Shown here one piece after another: positions 8,338 to 15,359 of a stretch of DNA of 64,000 nucleotides. How positions within the stretch are numbered: position 1 is the first letter of the stretch; every line of letters starts with the position of its first letter. The notes under the pieces are model-generated. The model worked only from the letters and a program-made list of their open reading frames with translations. It ran no database searches and had not been told where the DNA came from. The translations under genes were made by a program, and so were the position numbers. The DNA lies in NCBI RefSeq assembly GCF_001019715.1, contig NZ_BBXJ01000001.1:1612001-1676000 (forward strand), in the 5' to 3' direction. Source of the DNA: Rodentibacter caecimuris. Lineage in GTDB: Bacteria > Pseudomonadota > Gammaproteobacteria > Enterobacterales > Pasteurellaceae.

Positions 8338-9896
8338 TCAATGATTAGATATTGATAACAAATTTAACTGCTGACAAAATTTTTTGCCTATTTTCATTAG
8401 CTTTTGAGAGATATAACCATTACACACCCCGCGATGTTGTTCAATTTCCCAAGTATGATGATGAATATCTCGGTAAATCCCCAAGGTGGAACGAGCAATC
8501 TCAATTTGATTTTCATCCCGTTCTATCACCGAAAAAGCAAGGTACTTCCTTCCGCACAACGATGTGCATAGGAGAAAATACAATGTCGCATTATTTGTCC
8601 TTCATCAAATAAGGCTTTTCCATTATTTAAGGCTGTGACTAAAACATTCGCCTCTTCCCAAACCATAATCGGGCTTTCCCATTGCAAGGCCAATTGAGCT
8701 TGATGTTCTTCATCTTGAGCCTGTTGTTGTTCAAGAAGGTATTGTCTATGCCAGGCGTTACTACGCTCTACTATCCTTTCCCATGATTGAGGTATTCCCC
8801 CTCGATATCCAATAGCCCGCCAGTAATCAGCCATATCAATGACTTGGTTCGCTACGTTTTTAAGACAATGTTGCAATGCACGAAATCCTTGTTCTTGCCA
8901 AACATTCAGCATATGCAAAATAAACAATCGAATAATGCGAATTTTTTGCGCACCAAATGTATCAAAACTATCGCTCAACCTTATGACGAAAATTTTGACA
9001 CAAACCGGAATTTTCTCTTGAATACCACATTCGACTAAACAGGAAAGTTCTTGTCCAGACCATTGCGCGATAAACTTCGGCGATTGCTTTTTTAACCAAC
9101 GCCATTGCTTTTTGGTCATACCGGGTAAATGTATTTTCGCAATTCGATTAAGCTCACGGATAGCGCATTCATTTGTCCAATAATCAAAACTAAATAAATT
9201 GGGGTCATCCCAATGTTTTGCCGGAAAATATTTTAATAATGGAAGAAGATTAGGGTATTCCGTTTCAACACGCTTAACTTTTTCTAGATGATTGTGGATA
9301 TAAATATAATCTGAAAAATGAAAATAAGTGGTGAATCCTTTTATTTTTATTAAATAGGAAAACACCGATTTATCAATAAAATGCCGCCAAATGAATTTAG
9401 TAATATACTTTGAATGTCCAGCTAACTGATTGTTAAGTTGGGCGTACTTTAATATGAGTCGTTGCAAAGCCTTATTCACTGTAGATGTACCCAGGCGATT
9501 CATTCTCCAAGCCAGGCGATCATAAGTAGAATAGCGTTTATCATAATCGACAAATTTTTGCAGTTTAGGCAACATCATATCAATCATAGCCATCAACATA
9601 TTATGATTTTTTAATGGCATTAAATCGGGCAATGATGAAAACCGGGCAAAATGATAAATTGCTTCATTAAGTCTTGCCTTATACCATTTATTTGATTTTA
9701 GATTGAAATAATAAGCTGAAATTTTACCGGTCTTTAAATTTCTCTTATAACGATAGAAATTAAAAAAAGTCATTGAAATAAACTGACTATTTTCCTCCAA
9801 CTGATAAGCTCGATAGAGTTTATATTCAAAAATTTTCTCTCTCATCGTTCTATAATATTGCGTTAATTCTTCGCTACCAAATAAAAGCCTGTTCAT
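8338..9896 (-). pseudogene. PcfJ-like protein gene, broken by a one-base frameshift near 8530
   Basis: A frame of 456 codons from 9896 ends at 8526 just after a PcfJ-like signature: KALFDEGQIMRHCIFSY followed by CAEGSTLLF. The protein continues in the next frame from about 8530 to 8338 with FSVIERDENQIEIARS and about 55 further residues. The break falls at a run of five T (minus strand CTTTTTCGG); a sixth T would join the two halves into one product of about 518 residues. PcfJ-like proteins are common on mobile elements but their function is not established. It may be a true mutation, a phase-variable tract or a sequencing error. Confidence 0.75.
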
Positions 9897-10029
9897 TTTG
9901 TGTACAACTATAAGGATATCATAGTCGTATCATCTACTAATTACCCTGCACTTTTAACAAAGAAATAAACTTGAACTTAAAATAAAAAAACATATTCAAT
10001 CTTCCAATCAAATATGCTTTTTAATCACC

Positions 10030-10833
10030 TTATAGGTTATCCAGTAACATTTTCATCCCAGCTAATAACCAAAGATGAGCGGGATAAAACGCATAGAAAA
10101 AGTACATCTGAAATTTTGAGGGTTTTCTCCTACCCATATTAAACCAAGCAGGAATGTTACGTTCTTGAGGCGGGGACAGGATAAAATAGACAGACATAAC
10201 AATAGCCAATATCATTGGAAAGCCAATAGTGGTGTCATAATATGCCGACATCATTTCCTCATTCGCTAAAAATGCAAATCCCACTAATCCAATAAACCAT
10301 AATTGACGGCTTATTTTTGTCATTGGCAGATAACGAACAAAAAAATAACACGCCACACAATACGAGAGTCCTCCGAAATGATAATCCGAATAATGAGATA
10401 AAATCACCCCTACCCCACCTAATACAGCATATTTTATGGCGAAAATAAGTTGCTCTCCTTGAGATTGGATGGATTGAAGATGAGTTAAGCGGGAAAAAGA
10501 AAAAATAACTAAAATAAGCCCAACAAATTGCCCATAAATATTTAATCCGGCATCAGGAATAAAAAAAACGTAAGCATATTGAGCCGGTATACCAAATAAA
10601 ATCAGTTTTAACAGATAACTGAGTGTGCGACGTGTGTTTAACTCTCGACTTGCCAGATTAAATGCCATTAAAAAACCAAATGTCAGGAAAGAAAATCGAC
10701 CAATTAATCGAAATAATATAAGTTCGGGGGTATATCCGCCAAATATGGCCCCAACATGATCAAAAACCATCGTACAAAGTGCGAGCCATTTTAATAAATT
10801 TCGTTGCGTATTCGTTATGTCTTTCACGGTCAT
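10030..10833 (-). CDS. traX: TraX family membrane protein (probable pilin or surface acyltransferase)
   Basis: A 267-residue protein with about eight transmembrane helices. The N-terminal LLKWLALCTMVFDHVGAIF and the following GRFSFLTFGFLMAFNL match the TraX motif, and the C-terminal FYAFYPAHLW is the usual closing signature. In the F plasmid TraX acetylates the pilin N-terminus; ICE homologues are assumed to act on the pilus or an envelope component. The ATG at 10831-10833 follows GGAAGGA. A terminator separates it from the upstream gene, so it is probably transcribed on its own. The interval 9897-10029 before the next gene shows no clear feature. Confidence 0.88.
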   Translation of the reverse strand: MTVKDITNTQRNLLKWLALCTMVFDHVGAIFGGYTPELILFRLIGRFSFLTFGFLMAFNLASRELNTRRTLSYLLKLILFGIPAQYAYVFFIPDAGLNIYGQFVGLILVIFSFSRLTHLQSIQSQGEQLIFAIKYAVLGGVGVILSHYSDYHFGGLSYCVACYFFVRYLPMTKISRQLWFIGLVGFAFLANEEMMSAYYDTTIGFPMILAIVMSVYFILSPPQERNIPAWFNMGRRKPSKFQMYFFYAFYPAHLWLLAGMKMLLDNL

Positions 10834-10860
10834 TTATCCTTCCTTTCCCTATTGTATCGC

Positions 10861-10899
10861 AAAAAAAGTAAAGCCTATCCACAAAAAGTAGATAGGCTT
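10861..10899 (-). terminator. Terminator after the unknown gene at 10919-11509
   Basis: Arms AAGCCTATC (10871-10879) and GATAGGCTT (10891-10899) form a perfect 9-bp hairpin, followed on the minus strand by TACTTTTTTT. Confidence 0.85.
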
Positions 10900-10918
10900 A
10901 ATAGTTTATAAATTAAAA

Positions 10919-11509
10919 TCAATACTCGTATTCGAGCATAATGGTTGTAGAACTTCGGTCAGCTTCGGTGAGCACATAAACGTATTCGTCACCAATATAA
11001 TGATGACTTAATACCCGTCCACCGTTTTCCACAGCATGATCATTTAATGCCCAATCGCTAGGACCAACCATCCCCCAATCATAGCGGTGCTGTTTTTCAA
11101 TCAATCTATGGATATCTTGCATAGCTAATGATTTTTCAACTTCAGCAGTGCAGACGACTTTACCAAGCGTAAAAGGCATCTTTCTTGATTGGTATAGCAT
11201 CCAGTCAAAATAACCTTTTGTTCGATCATGAGTTTCATCGGAAAAACAAACTTCTGTCCGATAAGTTTCTGAGTCCAAATCGGTTATCACTACGACGTCA
11301 TGCTCACCGAATGGATAGGCGTAGTAGTTCACGACAAATTTCACATTAGGATCATAAGATATTTGACGCCATTCACCATTCTTTAACTTGATATAACCAT
11401 CCCGGTGAGACGTGGTGACTTGACTAATCTCATCTGCCGTTAACTCCGCTGAGATCCGACGGGAAATAATGATTTTACCTAATTCTAAAACATAATTTTT
11501 CTGACACAT
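10919..11509 (-). CDS. Unknown ICE protein (196 aa) under a switch-like leader
   Basis: The start is the ATG at 11507-11509 (MCQKNYVLELG), preceded by AGGAGAAACACC. The protein is soluble, acidic, with no signal peptide or membrane helix. Recognisable stretches include WRQISYDPNVKFVVNYYAYPFGEHD and an ending TIMLEYEY; I do not recognise a function. Its leader (11510-11590) belongs to the six-member structured family described for this region, with one arm that can cover the ribosome binding site. It is ended by a strong hairpin terminator, so it is a single-gene unit. Confidence 0.72.
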   Translation of the reverse strand: MCQKNYVLELGKIIISRRISAELTADEISQVTTSHRDGYIKLKNGEWRQISYDPNVKFVVNYYAYPFGEHDVVVITDLDSETYRTEVCFSDETHDRTKGYFDWMLYQSRKMPFTLGKVVCTAEVEKSLAMQDIHRLIEKQHRYDWGMVGPSDWALNDHAVENGGRVLSHHYIGDEYVYVLTEADRSSTTIMLEYEY

Positions 11510-11590
11510 GGTGTTTCTCCTAAACTTAATTTTTAAGTAAAAATGTAAAAGGGATAACACCATCATTGAGGGATGTTATCCCTCAATGGG
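11510..11590 (-). promoter_or_regulatory. Structured leader 1 of 6 (upstream of the unknown gene at 10919)
   Basis: On the minus strand, a perfect 11-bp hairpin (CATTGAGGGAT / ATCCCTCAATG) is followed by the arm GGTGTTATCCC (11551-11561). That arm can pair with GGGATAACA in the first hairpin (9 bp) or with GGAGAAACACC (11510-11520), which holds the Shine-Dalgarno sequence. The two pairings exclude each other. Confidence 0.7.
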
Positions 11591-11599
11591 CTGTACAAA

Positions 11600-12076
11600 C
11601 TAATCTATCAGTAAGCTATTTTCTGAAAAACTGTAGTATTCACTACCGAATACAATAATGTGATCAAGTAAATCAACTTCCATTAATCTACATACTCTCA
11701 TCATTCCCTCTGTAAACTTCTGGTCTTGATAACTGGGTACCACATTTCCGGATGGATGGTTGTGCCCAATCACAATTGCAACCGCGTTTAGCTGTAATGC
11801 CCGCTTAATGACTTCGCGAGGCGATATTGACACGGAAGTCACATTGCCCTGAAACAATATTTCAGCTTTAAGCAAACGATGACTACAATCTAAAAATAAT
11901 ACCGCACACATTTCTCTTTCTTCATAACCTATTAGGGTTTGAAAGTGAAACGCGACCATTTCCGATTCCATTAATTCTTTTTCAGAACGATATATTGGAG
12001 TATTCTCCGTTATTTTCGTCAAAATCTCTTTCGCCTGATTTAAGATAGTTTGTTCATTTGCATTTAATTGGTACAT
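11600..12076 (-). CDS. radC: RadC-like JAB-domain protein
   Basis: A 158-residue protein carrying the JAMM/RadC zinc motif as IGHNHPSGN with a downstream Asp (SYQDQKF). It lacks the N-terminal helix-hairpin-helix domain of chromosomal RadC, which is the usual form on mobile elements. The biochemical role of RadC is unsettled; ICE and plasmid copies are often found beside anti-restriction and establishment genes. It has its own structured leader, in which the ribosome binding site can form a perfect 8-bp hairpin, and an uptake-sequence terminator separates it from the gene before it. Confidence 0.92.
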   Translation of the reverse strand: MYQLNANEQTILNQAKEILTKITENTPIYRSEKELMESEMVAFHFQTLIGYEEREMCAVLFLDCSHRLLKAEILFQGNVTSVSISPREVIKRALQLNAVAIVIGHNHPSGNVVPSYQDQKFTEGMMRVCRLMEVDLLDHIIVFGSEYYSFSENSLLID

Positions 12077-12135
12077 TTGATATTCCTTCTAAAAAGAGGG
12101 AATATCCCCATAAGGGAAATATTCCCTTTATGGGG
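12077..12135 (-). promoter_or_regulatory. Structured leader 2 of 6 (upstream of radC)
   Basis: GATATTCC (plus 12099-12106) pairs perfectly with GGAATATC (plus 12079-12086), which overlaps the radC ribosome binding site. The alternative is GATATTCCC pairing with GGGAATAT of the first hairpin (CCCCATAAAGGGAA / TTCCCTTATGGGG). The core occupies 12098-12135. Confidence 0.75.
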
Positions 12136-12136
12136 T

Positions 12137-12165
12137 AAAAGTGCAGTCAAAATTGACCGCACTTT
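12137..12165 (-). terminator. Terminator built from paired uptake sequences
   Basis: AAAGTGCAGTCAA and TTGACCGCACTTT form an inverted repeat with one mismatch. The right half is a perfect Haemophilus-type uptake sequence and the left half has one change. It follows the gene at 12173-12406. Confidence 0.75.
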
Positions 12166-12172
12166 CAAGTGA

Positions 12173-12406
12173 TTATTTTGAAGCAATCGTGTTTATTTCC
12201 ACGACTTTATAGTTTAAATATCCATGATAAACATAGGGAGGATTATGGATTTGACATAAGTCACCAACCCGGAGTTGCGATACAGGAATATAAGCATTGT
12301 CAATCGGATAATGAGATACACCGACATCAATCACTTTTCCGTCTGCTTCAGTTGTGATTCTATGTAAATCTTGTCCTTTATCTTCTAAGATAATTTCATA
12401 TTTCAT
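12173..12406 (-). CDS. Unknown 77-residue protein
   Basis: A small soluble protein, MKYEIILEDKGQDLHR at the start and YLNYKVVEINTIASK at the end, probably a compact beta-rich fold; no family recognised. The ATG follows AAAGGAGCAATCT at good spacing. It lies 30 bases after the DUF3560-like gene without an intervening leader or terminator, so the two form a two-gene unit. An uptake-sequence terminator follows. A function linked to the upstream gene is possible but there is no evidence for a specific one. Confidence 0.65.
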   Translation of the reverse strand: MKYEIILEDKGQDLHRITTEADGKVIDVGVSHYPIDNAYIPVSQLRVGDLCQIHNPPYVYHGYLNYKVVEINTIASK

Positions 12407-12436
12407 AGATTGCTCCTTTCATAGCGAGGTAAACGT

Positions 12437-13084
12437 TTATGCCCAAAGCAATTTGGCTAATTTCACTTTTTTCTCTAACTCATTGACTGCTTTCTTAGCG
12501 TAAGTGAGAGAATAAGCGTGCGACCGCTTTTCCGGGTGCTCCTTCAAGTCTTGGTGCTTTTCACGGGCTTTTTCCAGCTCAAACTGAAAATACTCAAGGC
12601 TTTCCGGCATCGATAAATCTATTTTATCAGCCATTCTCTCCCAGTAAGCAATACGGTCTTGATAGCTTACGGCTTTTTTCATTTCCTCAACGGATTTATC
12701 CATTCGGCGAGCATTACGTTCTATCAACGCACAATGGCGTTTCTCACTATGGTGCCCAATTTTAATCGGCTCAGCGAGACGAAGAAATTCACGCCCCTCG
12801 TTTGCCGCTTCGCACCACTGGTTACTCCGCTTGGTTGCATTATCAGCATAACCCTGATAGCGTTCGGCCCGTTTTTCAGCTCGTGTTTGAGCGTTTTCAC
12901 CGTCACAACGTATAAACGAGTAAAAATAAGCATCTTCAGTCTGTTTCACGAGATTGTGAATTTCGACCTCTGCTTCTTTGCCATATTTACTGGTTAAAGT
13001 AACGATGTCGCCCTTAACATGAGCTTCAGGACATTTAGCAACAAAAACGTTTGGACAAAATTTTGCATAAGTATTAATGGTCAT
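12437..13084 (-). CDS. DUF3560-like ICE protein
   Basis: A 215-residue soluble protein starting at the ATG at 13082-13084 (MTINTYAKF). The central part, EKRAERYQGYADNATKRSN followed by GREFLRLAEPIKIGHHSEKR and HCALIERNARRMDKSVEE, is the typical DUF3560 stretch; the C-terminal half is helical and rich in Lys and Glu. DUF3560 proteins are common on ICEs and plasmids; no activity is known. It carries structured leader 3, and is co-transcribed with the 77-residue gene downstream. Confidence 0.78.
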   Translation of the reverse strand: MTINTYAKFCPNVFVAKCPEAHVKGDIVTLTSKYGKEAEVEIHNLVKQTEDAYFYSFIRCDGENAQTRAEKRAERYQGYADNATKRSNQWCEAANEGREFLRLAEPIKIGHHSEKRHCALIERNARRMDKSVEEMKKAVSYQDRIAYWERMADKIDLSMPESLEYFQFELEKAREKHQDLKEHPEKRSHAYSLTYAKKAVNELEKKVKLAKLLWA

Positions 13085-13153
13085 CGTATTTCTCCTTGAT
13101 GTAAAAAAGAAGGGAAATACGCTGCCCAAAGGGAACATATTTCCCTTTAGGGT
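13085..13153 (-). promoter_or_regulatory. Structured leader 3 of 6 (upstream of the DUF3560-like gene)
   Basis: The arm CGTATTTCCC (plus 13112-13121) can pair with GGAGAAATACG over the ribosome binding site (plus 13085-13095, one bulge) or with GGGAAATATG of the first hairpin (10 bp with one G-U). The first hairpin is AAAGGGAA / TTCCCTTT flanked by CCC and GGG. Confidence 0.72.
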
Positions 13154-13170
13154 TGTAAAAGAAAATTAAT

Positions 13171-13608
13171 CTAAAACAGCTTTCTAGGTGAATAGCTGAT
13201 ACAGCCTTCGGATTTCTCAATATCGACAAATAAATATTCATATTTATCGTAGAGTTTAACCAAAGGATGTGTCCGATTTAATACACTACGACAGATACCG
13301 TGCATACCAAAAAAATACCAAGGTATGGCTGAATCGTACATATCGTATTTTTCTACCATATTGAATGCATCAACGGTATCTAAGTAAGCTACATCTTGAG
13401 TAGCTTTCTCTGATGCCACGGCAATCTCGCTATTTAACCGATGTAAAATATCCGCCCATCCCGGTGAAGACTGAATCCGTTGACGAAGATAATCTCGCAA
13501 ATCTATCAAATCACAATGATAGACAGTCAGCAGATAAACGCTCTCCATCACGTTTTCATAGGTCGTTTTACGGGACAAAGTTGGTATAGGTAAATGGGTC
13601 GCTATCAT
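13171..13608 (-). CDS. Unknown 145-residue ICE protein
   Basis: The preferred start is the ATG at 13606-13608 (MIATHLPIPT), preceded by AGGAGAAACAAA, in the same register as the other leader-controlled genes; an upstream in-frame start at 13623 would place the ribosome site inside the gene. The protein is soluble and mostly helical, with several His and Tyr residues, and a stretch FFGMHGICRSVLNRTHPLVK. I recognise no family. It carries structured leader 4 and lies between two other leader-controlled units. Confidence 0.65.
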   Translation of the reverse strand: MIATHLPIPTLSRKTTYENVMESVYLLTVYHCDLIDLRDYLRQRIQSSPGWADILHRLNSEIAVASEKATQDVAYLDTVDAFNMVEKYDMYDSAIPWYFFGMHGICRSVLNRTHPLVKLYDKYEYLFVDIEKSEGCISYSPRKLF

Positions 13609-13667
13609 TTTGTTTCTCCTCATAGAAAAATAAGGGGAAACGTCCGTGGGGAGGTTTCCCCAACGGG
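13609..13667 (-). promoter_or_regulatory. Structured leader 4 of 6
   Basis: The arm GTTTCCCC (plus 13634-13641) can pair with GGAGAAAC over the ribosome binding site (plus 13612-13619, one mismatch or bulge) or perfectly with GGGGAAAC in the first hairpin. The first hairpin is CCGT-GGGG / CCCC-ACGG with a bulged T. Confidence 0.68.
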
Positions 13668-13680
13668 TAAATGAAAGATA

Positions 13681-13708
13681 AAAGTGCGGTTAAATTTGAA
13701 CGCACTTT
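13681..13708 (-). terminator. Terminator built from paired uptake sequences
   Basis: AAAGTGCG and CGCACTTT arms flank a short A/T loop; the left side is a perfect uptake sequence. It lies after the stop of the coiled-coil gene at 13727. Confidence 0.75.
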
Positions 13709-13726
13709 GGAAAGTAAAAGAAAGAA

Positions 13727-14020
13727 TTAGTTGATAAACTTCATCAAGCTCATCAATACACCTGTTCCAGCCAAAATTAAACCCGCCATTTTGTACATGG
13801 CTGAAGTTAATTCTGTTCTCAATTGGGACATTTCCAATCTAAGTTCAGCTTTTAACTCTTTTAAATCAGCCTTGGTTGCAAGTGGGCTTTGGCTTTGTTC
13901 CAGTGCATCATCTAATGCATTGGCAAGGGCTTCGGCCATTTCGGTCGATTGATTAGCCTCTTGCAATTTTTTTACAAAACGCAATTTATCAAAGCGAATG
14001 GTTGCCATAGCATTCCCCAT
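13727..14020 (-). CDS. Small coiled-coil membrane-anchored protein (DUF1640/CCDC90-like)
   Basis: A 97-residue protein with an N-terminal segment TIRFDKLRFVKKLQEAN, a Glu/Leu/Lys-rich coiled coil (about residues 50-75) and a C-terminal hydrophobic helix ending LMKFIN. This layout matches the DUF1640/CCDC90-like proteins common on phages and ICEs, of unknown function. The start at 14018-14020 keeps the AGGAGAAATTAT spacing seen in the neighbouring genes; an internal ATG four codons later is possible. It carries structured leader 5 and is followed by an uptake-sequence terminator. Confidence 0.78.
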   Translation of the reverse strand: MGNAMATIRFDKLRFVKKLQEANQSTEMAEALANALDDALEQSQSPLATKADLKELKAELRLEMSQLRTELTSAMYKMAGLILAGTGVLMSLMKFIN

Positions 14021-14093
14021 ATAATTTCTCCTAAGGTTGGTTAATCATAACACAAAGAGAAATTCCCCACGAAGGGAAAACTTCCCCTTGTGG
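14021..14093 (-). promoter_or_regulatory. Structured leader 5 of 6
   Basis: AATTTCTC (plus 14057-14064) pairs perfectly with GAGAAATT (plus 14023-14030) at the ribosome binding site. The same arm extended to AATTTCTCTTTG can pair with CAAGGGGAAGTT of the first hairpin, 12 bp including three G-U pairs. Confidence 0.72.
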
Positions 14094-14121
14094 GTAATGG
14101 AAAAAATCACCATTATTTCGG

Positions 14122-14153
14122 TAAAACAAAGACCAACAACATTGCTGGTCTTT
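14122..14153 (-). terminator. Terminator after the DUF3577-like gene
   Basis: Arms AAAGACCA and TGGTCTTT (plus 14128-14135 and 14146-14153) followed on the minus strand by GTTTT. It lies 20 bases past the stop of the DUF3577-like gene. Confidence 0.8.
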
Positions 14154-14173
14154 ATTGTTTAAGATCATGCTGA

Positions 14174-14617
14174 CTATTGGTTTTCACCTTGTTCAGCCGA
14201 TTTTTGAGATTTTTGTTCTCGCTGATATTTAACGTCACCATCAACTTTAATCATATCGATGAGAATTAAACGCCCTTTTAAGGACACGCCAACATCTCCT
14301 TTTTTATGGTACTGAGTATCCTTTGTATAAGTAAAGGTATCAGTCCATATATCAGAGATATTAAATGAAATGAGCACTTTTCTCTTTTCATCCACGGCTT
14401 GTTCACAACGTTTAATTAAACTCTCGGCTTCTTTACCAACAACGTTGGTATCGAAATAACGATACTCCACATCATTGTTATCACCGACTAAAGCGGCAAT
14501 ACGGCAAGCTAAGAAAGGTGAACCTTTTTTAGGCGTTACCGTGCGAATATCGCTTAAATAGCCGATGCCTGTGGTGTGTAAGTTAAAATAAGTTTTAGCG
14601 TTAGTTTGAGTAGACAT
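14174..14617 (-). CDS. STY4534/DUF3577 family ICE protein
   Basis: A 147-residue protein starting at the ATG at 14615-14617 (MSTQTNAKTYFNLHTTG). The pattern GIGYLSDIRTVTPKKGSPFLACRI, then YRYFDTNVVG, is typical of the STY4534/DUF3577 family, found in most ICEs of this class near topoisomerase III and SSB and often labelled replication-associated; its biochemistry is unknown, though the beta-rich profile suggests an OB-like fold. The C-terminus is a short charged tail. It carries leader 6, whose ribosome binding site can be closed by a perfect 10-bp helix. Confidence 0.85.
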   Translation of the reverse strand: MSTQTNAKTYFNLHTTGIGYLSDIRTVTPKKGSPFLACRIAALVGDNNDVEYRYFDTNVVGKEAESLIKRCEQAVDEKRKVLISFNISDIWTDTFTYTKDTQYHKKGDVGVSLKGRLILIDMIKVDGDVKYQREQKSQKSAEQGENQ

Positions 14618-14693
14618 AATGTTTCTCCTAATTGTAAAAAAGCGGAGAAACATCCTTACCCAATGCACGGGAAAAATGTTTCCCGCCAAGGGT
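14618..14693 (-). promoter_or_regulatory. Structured leader 6 of 6 (upstream of the DUF3577-like gene)
   Basis: ATGTTTCTCC (plus 14644-14653) pairs perfectly over 10 bp with GGAGAAACAT (plus 14619-14628), covering the ribosome binding site. The same arm can instead pair with GCGGGAAACAT of the first hairpin with one bulge. The first hairpin core is CGGGAAA / TTTCCCG. Confidence 0.78.
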
Positions 14694-14712
14694 TAAATTG
14701 ATAAGTAAAATA

Positions 14713-14760
14713 AGCGTTCCCAATATCATTGGAGCTCTTTTCAGAACGCTGAGAGACATT
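14713..14760 (-). ncRNA. Structured element, copy A of a two-copy hairpin
   Basis: On the minus strand AGCGTTC pairs with GAACGCT around 24 bases: an 11-base segment TGAAAAGAGCT and an inner hairpin CCAAT-GAT-ATTGG. Copy B at 15243 has the same geometry with compensating changes in both stems. No known RNA family recognised. Confidence 0.55.
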
Positions 14761-14913
14761 GAACTCCCCACTCATCAACGACGAGGCATTGCTCTTTCAA
14801 GGGATGGCAATGTTTAAGTGCTATCAACGATAGCTGCTTAATATTTAAAGATGGGCTTAATGTAAAATTTTTTGTATAAAATAAATACATTTAATTGAAT
14901 ATTCTGTTTAGAC

Positions 14914-14949
14914 AATAAAATAGCCCCTAGGCAAACGCACCAGGGGCTA
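14914..14949 (-). terminator. Terminator of a minus-strand transcript from the topB side
   Basis: TAGCCCCT and AGGGGCTA (plus 14921-14928 and 14942-14949) form an 8-bp stem followed on the minus strand by TTTTATTG. It lies some 410 bases past the topB stop with no gene in between, so it may end a non-coding RNA or a topB 3' tail. Confidence 0.8.
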
Positions 14950-15149
14950 CACAGATAAGAACAAATTTGATAAGTCAGGCTATATAATACAAGTGGTGCT
15001 GTATCATCCTCGTCAAAACATAATACAACGACATTCTTCTATTATTCGGTAACAAAGCAGCCTCTTACCGATACAACGCGCATTATTACAATGCAAAGGG
15101 CACTCAATGTTTCACCGGTGAGCTCCGGTTTGGATAAATAAGCATTACT

Positions 15150-15189
15150 GCAAGGACAAAAAAATACCTCAATACTCTTTTGTCCTTAC
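15150..15189 (-). repeat. Long inverted repeat in the non-coding interval
   Basis: GCAAGGACAAAA and TTTTGTCCTTAC (plus 15150-15161 and 15178-15189) form a 12-bp helix with one G-U pair around a 16-base loop. Neither strand shows a full terminator tail right after it. Confidence 0.7.
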
Positions 15190-15242
15190 AGTAAATCAAT
15201 TTGTAAGGTAGCGACAAAAAATCGTATCGCATGGTTTAGTTT

Positions 15243-15288
15243 GCATTCCTGCCAACAGCAGAGTCCTTTTCAGAATGCTGAGGAACAT
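15243..15288 (-). ncRNA. Structured element, copy B of a two-copy hairpin
   Basis: GCATTC pairs with GAATGC around 24 bases made of TGAAAAGGACT and the inner hairpin CTGCT-GTT-GGCAG (one G-U). Lengths of every segment equal those in copy A at 14713. Confidence 0.55.
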
Positions 15289-15359
15289 TTTTCTGTATTG
15301 ATGACCGACAATACAAAGCGGTTTTGCAAATCAAATTGTAGCAAATCTACAAAACAACA

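Larger units (their letters stand above)
14694..15359 (-). other. Non-coding interval between topB and the DUF3577-like gene
   Basis: About 660 bases with no plausible gene. It holds a terminator (14914-14949), an inverted repeat (15150-15189), two matching hairpins (14713-14760 and 15243-15288) and smaller palindromes, such as TGTATTG / CAATACA near 15305. The density of secondary structure suggests one or more RNAs or a site acting in single-stranded DNA. Confidence 0.6.

Noticed and set aside
8526-8540. Programmed -1 frameshift in the PcfJ-like gene
   Set aside because: The T5 run is not in the register of a standard slippery heptamer and no strong downstream structure was seen; mutation or sequencing error is simpler.
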